Positions 32,246 to 41,111 of a DNA stretch of 64,000 bases are shown here, piece after piece. This stretch comes from Diaphorobacter ruginosibacter (GTDB lineage Bacteria > Pseudomonadota > Gammaproteobacteria > Burkholderiales > Burkholderiaceae_C). The notes below the pieces were generated by a model. The model did not search any database, was not told the origin of the DNA, and saw only the letters and a program-made list of their open reading frames with translations. Location of the stretch: assembly GCF_014395975.1 (NCBI RefSeq), contig NZ_CP060714.1, positions 3,410,001 through 3,474,000 of the forward strand, written 5' to 3'. The stretch's first letter is position 1, and every line of letters starts with the position of its first letter. A program made the position numbers and the translations under genes.

Positions 32246-35200
32246 TCACTTGGCAGGAAACAGCGAGCCCGACTGGATGAGCTTGCCATCCGCATCCCTC
32301 ACGCGCATGAGCGTCAGCTCTCCGGCCGTTGCCGGATCACCGTCACCCACGATGGCGCCTGCAGCCGAGAAGTAGGCCGGTGTGAACCGGAGCACGGGAT
32401 CGGTGGAACCCGGAGTGCTCGAGACACAGCGGAAGTCAAACTCCTTGAAGACCTCCTTGGAGCAGGTATACCCCGTCGTCTGATCGATCACCGTCCCGCC
32501 TTGGCCCGGCACGAAGTTGAAGAACATGCTCCTCACGCCTGCCTTGCTCGACAGCAGGGCCCACGATCCCACAAGGGAGTTGACGCTGTCGCTCTCGATG
32601 CCGAAGTAATAGCGCTCATTGAGCACCTCGTCCTCGCCCGGGAATTCAACGGTGCCGAGCACAGGGCTGACGTAGGAATGCTTTTCCACCTTGCCCGAGT
32701 TCTCCAGGAATGTGGCGGTCTTCTCGGAGCTGCCGAAGTAGCGTCCGCCCTTGTACTGGATCAGCTCCAGATCGGACGAAGATGCCTGGTCCAGCGCGCC
32801 GAATGCGCTATGGAACGTGGAATCCCCGCTCTTCACGTAGTCGTACACCGACATGAACACCATGCGCTCGGCTGCGTTCGCAGGCTTCTGCTGGTCGAGC
32901 GTCATGCCCCGGCCCGCCTTGCCGTTGAGCTCGGAGCTGATGACCCAGGTGCCGGACTCGGGCGCGCTGTGCGCAGGGAAGTAGACAGCCCGTTCGGTCT
33001 TGCCGTTCACTTCCTTGTAGCCGGAACGCGTGATGCGCATGCCGACGATACGGCGCTTGTCGCCATTCGCCACCTGGATGGTTCCGCTCAGCTGATCGAG
33101 ACTGCGCTGCAGCGCCAGAGTCACGGAGCTCTTCGTACCCTGCGCGGAGATCGAGTCTCCGGTGCAGTTGAACAAACGGCTGGCACCACTGTAGTCGCAC
33201 GCGGCAAAGATCGGCGCCGTGAGGGTTCCGTCAAAGCCGTGGACGGTGAGTTGCGTGCTGCTGGAATATGGCCATGCACGCGTGCTGCCGGTCCAGTCGT
33301 AGTTCAGCTTCACCTGGTCGCTGGTTCCGATGTCGGCCCACCATACGCGGATCGGGCGGTTGTCGGTAGTCAGCTCCGCGATCGCCCAGCGGTCCACCAG
33401 GGCTGGATCGGCAAACACGTCGGCAGGAGTGCCTTCGTAGTCGTAGCGCTGCATGGGCACTGCGGTTTCTCCCGGGAACTTGATCGTGCCCGTGGTACGG
33501 CTGGTGAAGGTCACTTCCACGTCACCCGCGCTGCCGGCCTGCTGACCATCGATGTTGCCGCTGCCGAAGTAACGCCCGCCCTTGAAGAAGAGCAGCGGTG
33601 CAGTCACCTTGTTGTCTTCCAGCTTGCCCACTGCCGTGTGGAATGTCGGAGCTCCCGTGGACAGGTAGTTGTAGACCTGCATGAACAGGGTGCCGTTCTG
33701 CACGTCGATACCCATGCCGCGTCCAGGCTCGCCGTTGAGCTCGGCGCTGATGATCCAGGTCCCGTTCTGGGGCGCAACCGCACCGAGAGGATCCGTCACC
33801 GTACCGATCGAACCATCGGAGTCCGTGGTTTTGTCGACCTCGCGTGAGCTGCTGCCGGTGTTGCCAGCGGCATCGGTCTGCGACGCCGTGATCGTCACCT
33901 TGCCCTTGGGCAGGCCGCCCACCTTGACACCGGAGATCGACCATGTGCCGTTGACGCAGGTTGCGGTGACCTTGATGCTGCCGATCTGCACCGTCACCAC
34001 ACCGTCGCCCGTCGTGCAGGTGCCGGAGGCGCTATATGACGACTGGTTCGTTCCATCGATGGTGGGTGCCGTGATGATCGAGACCGACGGAGCCGTGGCG
34101 TCCTTGGTGGTCATGCGGGTGCCGCTGACCGGGCTTCCGCTGATGGTCTGCGTTGCGGTGACCTTCACCGTGCCGTCAGGCAGTGCCTTCACATTGACCC
34201 CGGATACCGACCAGTTACCACCGCTGCAGGCTGCCGTCGCATTGACGCTGCCGATTGCCACGCTGACCTGTCCGCCCGATGCCGAGCAGGTCCCGGCCAC
34301 GCCGCCATAGGACGACTGGTTGGCGGCATTGATCGCGGGAGCGCTTGTCACGGACACCGCGGACTGTGCTGCGTCCTTGGTGGTGGTGCGGGTACCGCTG
34401 CCGGTATTGCCGGCGGGGTCGACCTGCGACACCGTGATCGTGACCTGTCCGGTCGGCAGGCCGCTGGCGTCAACGCCCGGCGCGGTCCATGTTCCACCAC
34501 TGCAGGTCGGCGCAGGTACGGCAGGGATGCCGCCGACATTCACCGACACCGCCATGCCGTTTTCGGTACAGGTGCCAGAGACCACATACGCAGACTGGTT
34601 GGCCGTGGTGATGGCAGGAGCAGACGTGACGGCGACCGTCGGCGGCGTTGCATCCTTGGACGTAGACACGGGCGTGGCCGTGCCTGTCACGCTGCCGACC
34701 GTTTGCCATGCGGACACCGTGACCGATCCATCGGGCACGCTGCTGACGTTGACGCCCGTCACCGACCAGACCGAGTTGCTGCAATTCGGGGTAGCAGTGA
34801 CCCCGCCGATCGACACATTCACAAGCGTGCCATTGGCCGAGCATGTACCGGATACACCATAGGACGATTGGTTCGCGGCATTGATGGCCGGCGCAGAAGC
34901 GATCGTCACCACAGGTGTGGGCGGTGTCACGGTGGTCTGCTTGGTGGTTGTGCGCGTGGCCGAAACGGGAGGGAAGCCATTCACCGTCTGCGTAGCCGTC
35001 AAGCTCACCGGGCCATCGTTCAGCAAGTGAACATCAACGGTGCCTTGGAACGTACCGTTGGCCGAGCAGGCGAGCGCTTTCTGAACACCCGTAGGGTTCG
35101 ACGTCATTTGGACATCGTTGCTTCCCGGGCTGCAGGTACCGCTCACGGGAAACGCCGCTTGGTTGTTCGCATCGATGGGAAGCAGTGCATCCAGCGTGAC

Positions 35201-35935
35201 GCTGGGCTTGCAGTCGTTCATCGTGGCTTCCGCGTGACCAACCGTCACGTTAAGCGACAGCAATGGGCCCAGAACAGGCCCCAGCACCGATGCATTAACC
35301 TGGATGCGAACAGCGTTCACCTCCATCTTGTTGGCACTTGGAATCTGCTCGTTGATTCGGATAGTGGCATCCACCTCTACGAGCCCCAAAAGGTTAATTT
35401 TGGCGATATCAATCTGGGTATTGACTGCAACGCTGACGCCGTCAAGCCATCCCCTGCCATTGAGAATTTGCGTACTCCCCGAGCCTTTTGGAACCCCCGC
35501 CTCGCAGGTCATGCGTGCCTCTGATGTGATCACGCCAGCTCCCAATAGCTCTCTATCCAACAGTGGAGGAAGCTTGACCCCCAGTGACAGGCCATCAACC
35601 TTGGTAGTGGAGACAACACTATTTTGGGTCAGCACGCTTTGTGTTGATGTATCGATTACCCCGGTTCCGACGCTCAGTATGCCCGCGTTGACTCCAACCT
35701 GAGCGACGTGAGCAGGCTTATTGAAATCTGGTAATGCATTTTGCAACTCGGTATCAGCGAGGGGGATGTTCAGGTTAACTCCCCCGCTCAATACATTCGC
35801 CGTTGCCAGCAATCCAAAAGCCCGTCCACTTCCTTGGGATGCCGCAAATGAATGCATCCCCAACGTCACTAACACCAGAAATAACGCGAACCTCAAGAAT
35901 TCGCGAAGCGATGGGATTGGCTTTATTGAATACAT
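32246..35935 (-). CDS. Giant exported Ig-repeat protein with two C-terminal copies of an uncharacterised domain
   Basis: 1229 residues from MYSIKPIPSLREF, with GGAGG five bases before the ATG and a signal peptide ending near SFAAS. Residues about 34-235 resemble a choice-of-anchor P type N-terminal domain. Then five tandem Ig-like repeats of about 85 residues follow, each opening with an AINAANQSSYGVSGTC-type segment and closing with a TTKDA-type linker. Two tandem modules follow, opening NGTWIISAELNGEPGRGMGI and SGTWVISSELNGKAGRGMTL, each with KGGRYFGS and a FPGE...RY end. The same module occurs in the protein at 53236. A cell-surface adhesin or envelope role is likely. It has a TA-rich upstream flank. 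Confidence 0.85.
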   Translation of the reverse strand: MYSIKPIPSLREFLRFALFLVLVTLGMHSFAASQGSGRAFGLLATANVLSGGVNLNIPLADTELQNALPDFNKPAHVAQVGVNAGILSVGTGVIDTSTQSVLTQNSVVSTTKVDGLSLGVKLPPLLDRELLGAGVITSEARMTCEAGVPKGSGSTQILNGRGWLDGVSVAVNTQIDIAKINLLGLVEVDATIRINEQIPSANKMEVNAVRIQVNASVLGPVLGPLLSLNVTVGHAEATMNDCKPSVTLDALLPIDANNQAAFPVSGTCSPGSNDVQMTSNPTGVQKALACSANGTFQGTVDVHLLNDGPVSLTATQTVNGFPPVSATRTTTKQTTVTPPTPVVTIASAPAINAANQSSYGVSGTCSANGTLVNVSIGGVTATPNCSNSVWSVTGVNVSSVPDGSVTVSAWQTVGSVTGTATPVSTSKDATPPTVAVTSAPAITTANQSAYVVSGTCTENGMAVSVNVGGIPAVPAPTCSGGTWTAPGVDASGLPTGQVTITVSQVDPAGNTGSGTRTTTKDAAQSAVSVTSAPAINAANQSSYGGVAGTCSASGGQVSVAIGSVNATAACSGGNWSVSGVNVKALPDGTVKVTATQTISGSPVSGTRMTTKDATAPSVSIITAPTIDGTNQSSYSASGTCTTGDGVVTVQIGSIKVTATCVNGTWSISGVKVGGLPKGKVTITASQTDAAGNTGSSSREVDKTTDSDGSIGTVTDPLGAVAPQNGTWIISAELNGEPGRGMGIDVQNGTLFMQVYNYLSTGAPTFHTAVGKLEDNKVTAPLLFFKGGRYFGSGNIDGQQAGSAGDVEVTFTSRTTGTIKFPGETAVPMQRYDYEGTPADVFADPALVDRWAIAELTTDNRPIRVWWADIGTSDQVKLNYDWTGSTRAWPYSSSTQLTVHGFDGTLTAPIFAACDYSGASRLFNCTGDSISAQGTKSSVTLALQRSLDQLSGTIQVANGDKRRIVGMRITRSGYKEVNGKTERAVYFPAHSAPESGTWVISSELNGKAGRGMTLDQQKPANAAERMVFMSVYDYVKSGDSTFHSAFGALDQASSSDLELIQYKGGRYFGSSEKTATFLENSGKVEKHSYVSPVLGTVEFPGEDEVLNERYYFGIESDSVNSLVGSWALLSSKAGVRSMFFNFVPGQGGTVIDQTTGYTCSKEVFKEFDFRCVSSTPGSTDPVLRFTPAYFSAAGAIVGDGDPATAGELTLMRVRDADGKLIQSGSLFPAK

Positions 35936-36856
35936 AAGACCTCCGGGAACAACGAACCATGCGATGTCGGTGGAGGCAAGCCAGACAATCCGACTCACTG
36001 CCTCTATCGACGTTGCAGAACGAATAAACCTGAAATCAATCTACAACCAACTGTGCAATGATGTAAATCAAATAACCAAAACATACGAAAGAACTCCAAA
36101 GGCGTTAGCTATCAATCAAAAGATACGCGGCTAATCCTTCATCCGCCGGTTCGTTGCGCCCCAAAGTCTCCGTGCGTCCTGTACAAGCCAGTCCATCAAT
36201 ACATTCTTCGTCAGGCACCACCAGACATCGTCTGGTGCGGAGTCGAGGAATCCCTGCCGATTCGATGCAGAGACCCCAGCCTGGATTATTGAATTTGCCA
36301 TCCAAATGGATGGGAACAACTGCTTTGTTTTGCCATTGTCAACAATGGTTAGTCAGCTCCACCCAATAGAAGCGGCCTGTTTTTAAAAATGGATTGAATG
36401 GCAATTAATCCATGTTTGTCAGACAAAACTATATGCAGCCTATTTGAGATGAGGCTCCCCCGCACACAAGAATGCTGCACATGACCTGCTCACATCTGGC
36501 TGGCCCATGCGTGGTCATACAAAAAGAGGAAAAGAATCAGTCTGCCTGCAGACAACGTGATGAGTGATGCTTCAACTTTGGGACCTGCGGGTCAGTTACA
36601 ACTGTCCGTACCACGTTGAACATGAGCCCCCCCGCGCTGAGGCATTCGCATGAGCGGCCTGACTTGTGCAGGTTTTGCTGGGTCAATACACCGCTCCATT
36701 CAGCGAATTTCACTGAAAAGCCAGCATCATTTCTCGCGATCATCTCCGGCCAGATGGTCGAGGATGTGGGATACCCCGATGGGTGCTGAGACCCATCACC
36801 GCACTGCCCCTAGACCGCGGAAAAAGCGGACGCCCCCTGTTAGTCAGTAGACAAAG
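35936..36856. other. AT-rich non-coding stretch before the tRNA-His integrase relic
   Basis: No frame here looks coding. Base composition falls sharply compared with the neighbours, and the sequence resembles decayed foreign DNA. One small perfect hairpin, CACCAGAC/GTCTGGTG with a three-base loop, lies at about 36220-36238. It presumably also contains the promoter of the giant Ig-repeat gene at its left end. Confidence 0.5.
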
Positions 36857-37230
36857 ATGAACAACGCACAGGTCGTGTCACTCAACACCAGACCTTCGCT
36901 GCACCAGGGAGATAAAAAGGATGGACTTCCGACGACGAGCGGCAGCGTATTCCTCGCTCCCAGGTATCGCACGCAGTGGAACGAAGAACGCGCCTTCCAC
37001 CAGTCTTTCTGGACCCCGGCCAAGAATTCGGATCCAATATCAGCCACCGAAGAATGCCCGGCACACCTTTGCACGATGCTGTTCATGGGGGGCGCCACAC
37101 CGGCCCACATCGCCAAGCCAACGGGAAACTCGGCGGAGATATTCCTGCGGGTGTATTTGAAGTGGCTCGACGATCGTCACGGAGATCTGAAGCAGGCGAA
37201 ACTGGAGCGCTTCATCAGGCACCCCCCCTG
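36857..37230 (+). pseudogene. Tyrosine recombinase (phage integrase) relic beside tRNA-His
   Basis: Fragments of a tyrosine recombinase catalytic domain appear across at least two frameshifts. In order: RYRTQWNEERAFHQSFWTPA in one frame, RIQYQPPKNARHTFA (the HxxR-box region) in a second, then MLFMGGATPAHIAKPTGNSA and FLRVYLKWLDD in the first again, the latter with the active-site Tyr. The GH normally before the Tyr box is GN. The relic reads towards the 3' end of tRNA-His, 80 bp away, the usual place for a tRNA-integrating element. Confidence 0.8.
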
Positions 37231-37272
37231 CAACTCCCCAGAGCACTCAGCAAGGAACATCCTGAAAGTAAA

Positions 37273-37305
37273 AAACCCTTGCAGGCCAAAGACTTGCAAG
37301 GGTTT
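37273..37305 (-). terminator. Rho-independent terminator of tRNA-His
   Basis: Perfect 11-bp stem AAACCCTTGCA / TGCAAGGGTTT with an 11-base loop, followed on the minus strand by six T residues. It lies 6 bp beyond the 3' end of the tRNA gene. Confidence 0.85.
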
Positions 37306-37310
37306 CAATT

Positions 37311-37387
37311 TGGGGTGGCTGATGGGACTCGAACCCACGACGACAGGAATCACAATCCTGGACTCTACCAACTGAGCTACAGCCACC
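37311..37387 (-). tRNA. tRNA-His (GUG)
   Basis: The minus strand begins GGTGGCTGTAGCTCAGTTGG, the acceptor and D arms, and carries the anticodon GTG in the loop TTGTGAT. The T arm is GTGGGTTCGAGTCCCAT and the 3' CCA is encoded (37311-37313). The leading extra G gives the G-1 base needed by histidyl-tRNA synthetase. An integrase relic lies just beyond the 3' end, indicating the tRNA served as an integration site. Confidence 0.97.
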
Positions 37388-37501
37388 GTAGCGTAGACAT
37401 GAATTATAGCGCGATATTTTGGCCTCTCAGGGAGAAAGTCCAACTTTTTCAGAAATCTTTCAAAGCTGGACGTTTCTCTCCCCGTACTCACCCCATCGCG
37501 C

Positions 37502-39412
37502 TCACTCGTCGGCGCTGGGGCGTGGCACCTTGATCTCGGCCTTGTAGTGCTGCTTGAGCAGGTCGAAATAGGCCAGGGCTTCCACGCTGGACCAGACCTG
37601 GGTGTACTGCTGCTGTTCCTTCTGGCTCGTAGCGGCATCCTGCGGCGCGCGCGGAACAATCTTCTGCACCTTGGCCACGACGTAGCCGGTGGCGCCAAGA
37701 TTCACGCCCACCCATGACGGCAGGTTGTCGATCGGGGCCGCCAGCACGGCATCCACCACGGCACGTGGCTGTTCATGCGCCTGCTCGCGAGAGAGGGTGA
37801 TCGGAGCGGCCAGGCCGGTGGCCGACGCAGGAGCGGCCTTCCAGGCGTTGAGCTTCTCCTCGCCGTCCTTGCGGGCCAGCTCGGCGGCCTTGTCGGCGAT
37901 GAACAGGGTCTTGGCCTTGTCCTTGGACTGCTCCCATGGCACGGTCATGGCCGGCGTGTAGTTCACGATGCGGCCAGCGGCCAGCATGCTGTTGCCTACC
38001 TCGACGGCTTCGGTCGTGCGCTTGTTCTGGATCGAATCCGCCGAGAACAAGGTCTCCAGGAAGCGCTGGTTGGCAAGAGCACCCTTCGCATCCAACGCAG
38101 GCGTGCGCGTGACGTGATCGGCGGTGTTCAGCTTGAGCTTGAACTTCTCTGCAACGGCCTTCAGGTTGTCAGCCTCTTCATACACGGTGTTCGAGAAGGT
38201 TTCGGCCACCTCGGCAAACTTGCGCTGCGCGAGTTGTTCCTTCATTTCCGTTTCCAGCTTGGGACGCAGTTCTTCAAACGGAGGACGCGGAGGCGTCTTC
38301 ACATCGGTCAGCAGGATGATGTGATAGCCGAAGTCGGACTGCACCACATCGCTGATGTCGCCCTTCTTCAGGCTGTAGGCTGCTTCCTCAAATGGCTTGA
38401 CCATGGAGCCACGCGTGAAGAACCCGAGATCGCCGCCCGATGGAGCAGAGCCTGGATCCTGCGATTCCTTCTTGGCAACGTCGGCAAAGCTTGCGGGGTT
38501 CTTGCGCACTTCGGCCAGAATCGCATCCGCCTTGGCCTTGGCCTTCTCGCGGTCACCTGCCGATGCATCCTTCGAGGCACTGATCAGGATGTGGCTCGCG
38601 CGACGCTCTTCCTTGCCGGACAGGCGCTCGAGATTTTCCTTGTAGTAGGTGCGCAGATCGTCCTCGTTGGGCGTGATCGTGGCCTTCACGGCGTCGAGAT
38701 CGAGCACGACATATTCGACGCTTGCCTGTTCGGTCTGCTGGAAGCGCGCCGGATTGGCCTTGTAGAAGGCTTCGACGTCCGCTTCGCCCGCGGTGACCTT
38801 GGAGGTGTAGTTGCTTGCATCGAAGCGCGCGATCTGGATCTCGCGGCCCTGCCATACGGCGTCCATGGCCAGCTTCACCTCAGGCGATGTGCTGAACGAG
38901 GATGCCAGCACGCCGCCCATCACCTGGTTGACGGACAGGTCGAAACGCACGCGGTTCTCGAAACCTTCGGGCGTCAGGCCCTGCGAGCCGACCAGCGCGC
39001 GATAGCCTTCGGCGTCGAGCGTGCCATCGGGCTTGCGCAGCGCTGCAATCTGCGGAATGTTCTGCAGCTCGCGGGCCAGGCGCACATCTGTCGTGGCCAG
39101 GTGCATGTCGCGCGCAGCGGTTTCGTAGACATGGTCGCGCACGATGCGCTCCAGCGTCTCGTACTTGAGCTTGGGCGAATCCAGCAGCTTGCTGTCGATG
39201 CCGGGGTTCTGCGCACGCATGGTGTCGCTGGCCTGTCGGTGAGCGGCATCCCAATCGGCCTGGGTGATGTCCTTGCCATTCACGCGTGCCACGACCGGGC
39301 TCTTTTCCGTGAAATAGTTCTGGTTCACGCCAACAAGGATGAAGGAAGGAACGATCAGCAAGACCAGCAAGAACATCACTATCTTCGAGTGCTTGCGGAT
39401 GGCTTCAAACAT
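37502..39412 (-). CDS. ppiD: Periplasmic peptidyl-prolyl isomerase / folding chaperone PpiD
   Basis: 636 residues, close to the normal PpiD length. A short cytoplasmic N terminus and one membrane helix (about 12-30, IVMFLLVLLIVPSFILVGV) anchor it in the inner membrane; the rest is periplasmic. An N-terminal SurA-like helical domain is followed by a parvulin domain (about 265-360) with RRASHILISAS and GDLGFFTRGSMVKPFEEAA, then DFGYHIILLTDV. It helps newly exported proteins fold at the Sec translocon. Its neighbourhood with hupB is the order known from E. coli. Confidence 0.93.
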   Translation of the reverse strand: MFEAIRKHSKIVMFLLVLLIVPSFILVGVNQNYFTEKSPVVARVNGKDITQADWDAAHRQASDTMRAQNPGIDSKLLDSPKLKYETLERIVRDHVYETAARDMHLATTDVRLARELQNIPQIAALRKPDGTLDAEGYRALVGSQGLTPEGFENRVRFDLSVNQVMGGVLASSFSTSPEVKLAMDAVWQGREIQIARFDASNYTSKVTAGEADVEAFYKANPARFQQTEQASVEYVVLDLDAVKATITPNEDDLRTYYKENLERLSGKEERRASHILISASKDASAGDREKAKAKADAILAEVRKNPASFADVAKKESQDPGSAPSGGDLGFFTRGSMVKPFEEAAYSLKKGDISDVVQSDFGYHIILLTDVKTPPRPPFEELRPKLETEMKEQLAQRKFAEVAETFSNTVYEEADNLKAVAEKFKLKLNTADHVTRTPALDAKGALANQRFLETLFSADSIQNKRTTEAVEVGNSMLAAGRIVNYTPAMTVPWEQSKDKAKTLFIADKAAELARKDGEEKLNAWKAAPASATGLAAPITLSREQAHEQPRAVVDAVLAAPIDNLPSWVGVNLGATGYVVAKVQKIVPRAPQDAATSQKEQQQYTQVWSSVEALAYFDLLKQHYKAEIKVPRPSADE

Positions 39413-39441
39413 GTTCAGTCAATCTTTCTGACAACAAAAGA

Positions 39442-39466
39442 AAAGGCGAACATCCAGTTCGCCTTT
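39442..39466 (-). terminator. Hairpin upstream of ppiD
   Basis: Ten-base stem AAAGGCGAAC / GTTCGCCTTT around ATCCA, only 30 bp before the ppiD start. On the minus strand the stem is followed by TTTTCTTTTG, so it could end read-through from tRNA-Val and hupB before ppiD or act as a 5' structure on the ppiD transcript. Confidence 0.6.
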
Positions 39467-39732
39467 GCTCGGGCGGGGTGGTGAGACGATGCAGCCGGAT
39501 GCGTCCGAAGCCGGAACGCATGATGCAAAGGACTTGCAGATCAAGCGCTTGCAACATCCACCAACGAAGCTTGTCGCCCTCTACGGACGGCAATCGGACG
39601 ATTGTACCTTTTCGCCTGTCGAATGCGGGATGTTCCTGGGCGTACAGGGCTTAAGCACGGCACTCGCATGACCTTCGTGTGGCGCAGTCGACACCGCCTG
39701 CAGCATGTGCACGGCGCATTGTGTGCGGGCAA

Positions 39733-39762
39733 GAAAAAAGCGCCAGGATTGCTCCGGGCGCT
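39733..39762 (-). terminator. Terminator downstream of tRNA-Val
   Basis: Minus strand stem AAGCGCC[CG] with GGCGCTT followed by a TTTTTT run, 22 bp beyond the tRNA 3' end. It probably ends both the tRNA transcript and any hupB read-through. Confidence 0.8.
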
Positions 39763-39783
39763 TCATCTCAAAGGGGATTTCCG

Positions 39784-39859
39784 TGGTGGGTGCTAACGGG
39801 GTCGAACCGCTGACCTACGCCTTGTAAGGGCGCCGCTCTACCAACTGAGCTAAGCACCC
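39784..39859 (-). tRNA. tRNA-Val (UAC)
   Basis: 76 nt on the minus strand starting GGGTGCTTAGCTCAGTTGGT, anticodon TAC in CTTACAA, T arm CGGTTCGACCCCG and encoded CCA. It sits 16 bp after hupB and shares its orientation. Confidence 0.97.
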
Positions 39860-39875
39860 CCTCTTCATCTACCTG

Positions 39876-40148
39876 TCAGTTCAGGGCATCCTTCAATGCC
39901 TTGCCCGGACGGAACTTTGGCACTTTTGCTGCCTTGATCTTGATTGTATCACCTGTACGTGGGTTGCGGCCCGTACGAGCAGCGCGCTTGCCCACCGCGA
40001 AGGTGCCGAAACCGACGAGCGACACTGTGCCACCCTTCTTCAGCGTCTTCTTGACCGCATCGATCGTGGATTCCAGTGCACGCGCAGCAGCGGCCTTGGA
40101 GATGTCAGCGTTGTTAGCAATGTGCTCAATCAGTTCGGTTTTATTCAC
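39876..40148 (-). CDS. hupB: DNA-binding protein HU-beta
   Basis: 90 residues, full HU length, from a GTG start preceded by GAGG. MNKTELIEHIANNADISKAA is the dimer helix region and TVSLVGFGTFAVGKRAARTG plus RNPRTGDTIKIKAAKVPKFR is the DNA-binding arm with the minor-groove Pro in GRNPRTG. It bends DNA without sequence specificity. Upstream of tRNA-Val and ppiD in the same orientation. Confidence 0.96.
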   Translation of the reverse strand: MNKTELIEHIANNADISKAAAARALESTIDAVKKTLKKGGTVSLVGFGTFAVGKRAARTGRNPRTGDTIKIKAAKVPKFRPGKALKDALN

Positions 40149-40458
40149 AAGGAACCTCTCGCAAAAGAGTGGAAGGAATTTGTTGATTGCACATCTGGAG
40201 GGCATTTCCGTCAGGGCCTTGAGGCAACTCATGCGACACAAGGAATTGACCGACCTCTCAACAGATGGCTGCTCCAGATTAAAGCTATCACTTCTGCGAG
40301 TGTCAATACAGACCACCGCCTAGCAACAACATGGAAGCGAATTCTAGTCGCAAATTTGGCTGCTCCATTGGCTCGTCGCGGGATTTGTCTCGCAAATGCG
40401 CTCACAGCCTTTCTCTGCATTGACGCAGATGCAACACATGCAATCGAATTGATGCACT
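40149..40458. other. Intergenic region upstream of hupB
   Basis: 310 bp holding no convincing gene. It must contain the hupB promoter, and its AT content is high on the hupB side. No terminator for pgsA could be identified at its far end. Confidence 0.4.
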
Positions 40459-41028
40459 CTACTTGACAACCCGCGCACGGATTTCAGGCAGAGCCTTGCG
40501 CAGGTAGTAGATCATCGACCACACGGTGAGGATCGCCGCCAGCCAGATCAGCCAGGTGCCCCATACGCCGGTATCGATCACGCCGAACAGCACGCCGTCG
40601 TACAGAAGGAAGGGGATGGCGATCATCTGCACGGTGGTCTTGAGCTTGCCGATCATGTGCACCGCCACGCTCTTGCTCGCGCCGATCTGCGCCATCCATT
40701 CGCGCAGCGCGGAAATCGCGATCTCCCGGCCGATGATGATCAGCGCCACCAGCACACCTGCGCGATTGAGGTGCACCAGCACCAGGAGCGACGCGCAGAC
40801 CAGGAACTTGTCCGCCACGGGGTCGAGGAAGGCACCGAACGAGGAGGTCTGGTTGAGCTTGCGCGCGAGAAAGCCGTCCAGCCAGTCGGTGAAAGCGAAA
40901 ACGATGAACATCACCGTCGCGATCAGGTTGCGCGTCTGCGGCTCGAGCGGCGCGGAGAACACCCCCACGATCAAAGGGATCGCGACAATGCGCGTCCAAG
41001 TCATTAGGGTGGGGATGGTGAAAAACAT
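40459..41028 (-). CDS. pgsA: CDP-diacylglycerol--glycerol-3-phosphate 3-phosphatidyltransferase
   Basis: 189 residues, an integral membrane enzyme with about four hydrophobic helices, making phosphatidylglycerophosphate, the precursor of phosphatidylglycerol. The CDP-alcohol phosphotransferase signature DG-x2-AR-x8-G-x3-D-x3-D is visible in DWLDGFLARKL followed by FGAFLDPVADKFL (about 53-78). It follows uvrC by 83 bp on the same strand, a common bacterial pairing. Confidence 0.95.
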   Translation of the reverse strand: MFFTIPTLMTWTRIVAIPLIVGVFSAPLEPQTRNLIATVMFIVFAFTDWLDGFLARKLNQTSSFGAFLDPVADKFLVCASLLVLVHLNRAGVLVALIIIGREIAISALREWMAQIGASKSVAVHMIGKLKTTVQMIAIPFLLYDGVLFGVIDTGVWGTWLIWLAAILTVWSMIYYLRKALPEIRARVVK

Positions 41029-41111
41029 GGGGCGATTGTGTCATGCCGGAAGAAGCCCCGCCATCAACCGCCGCTCGGCATGTGCGCCGCACGCTGCCGC
41101 GGGCTCGCCGA

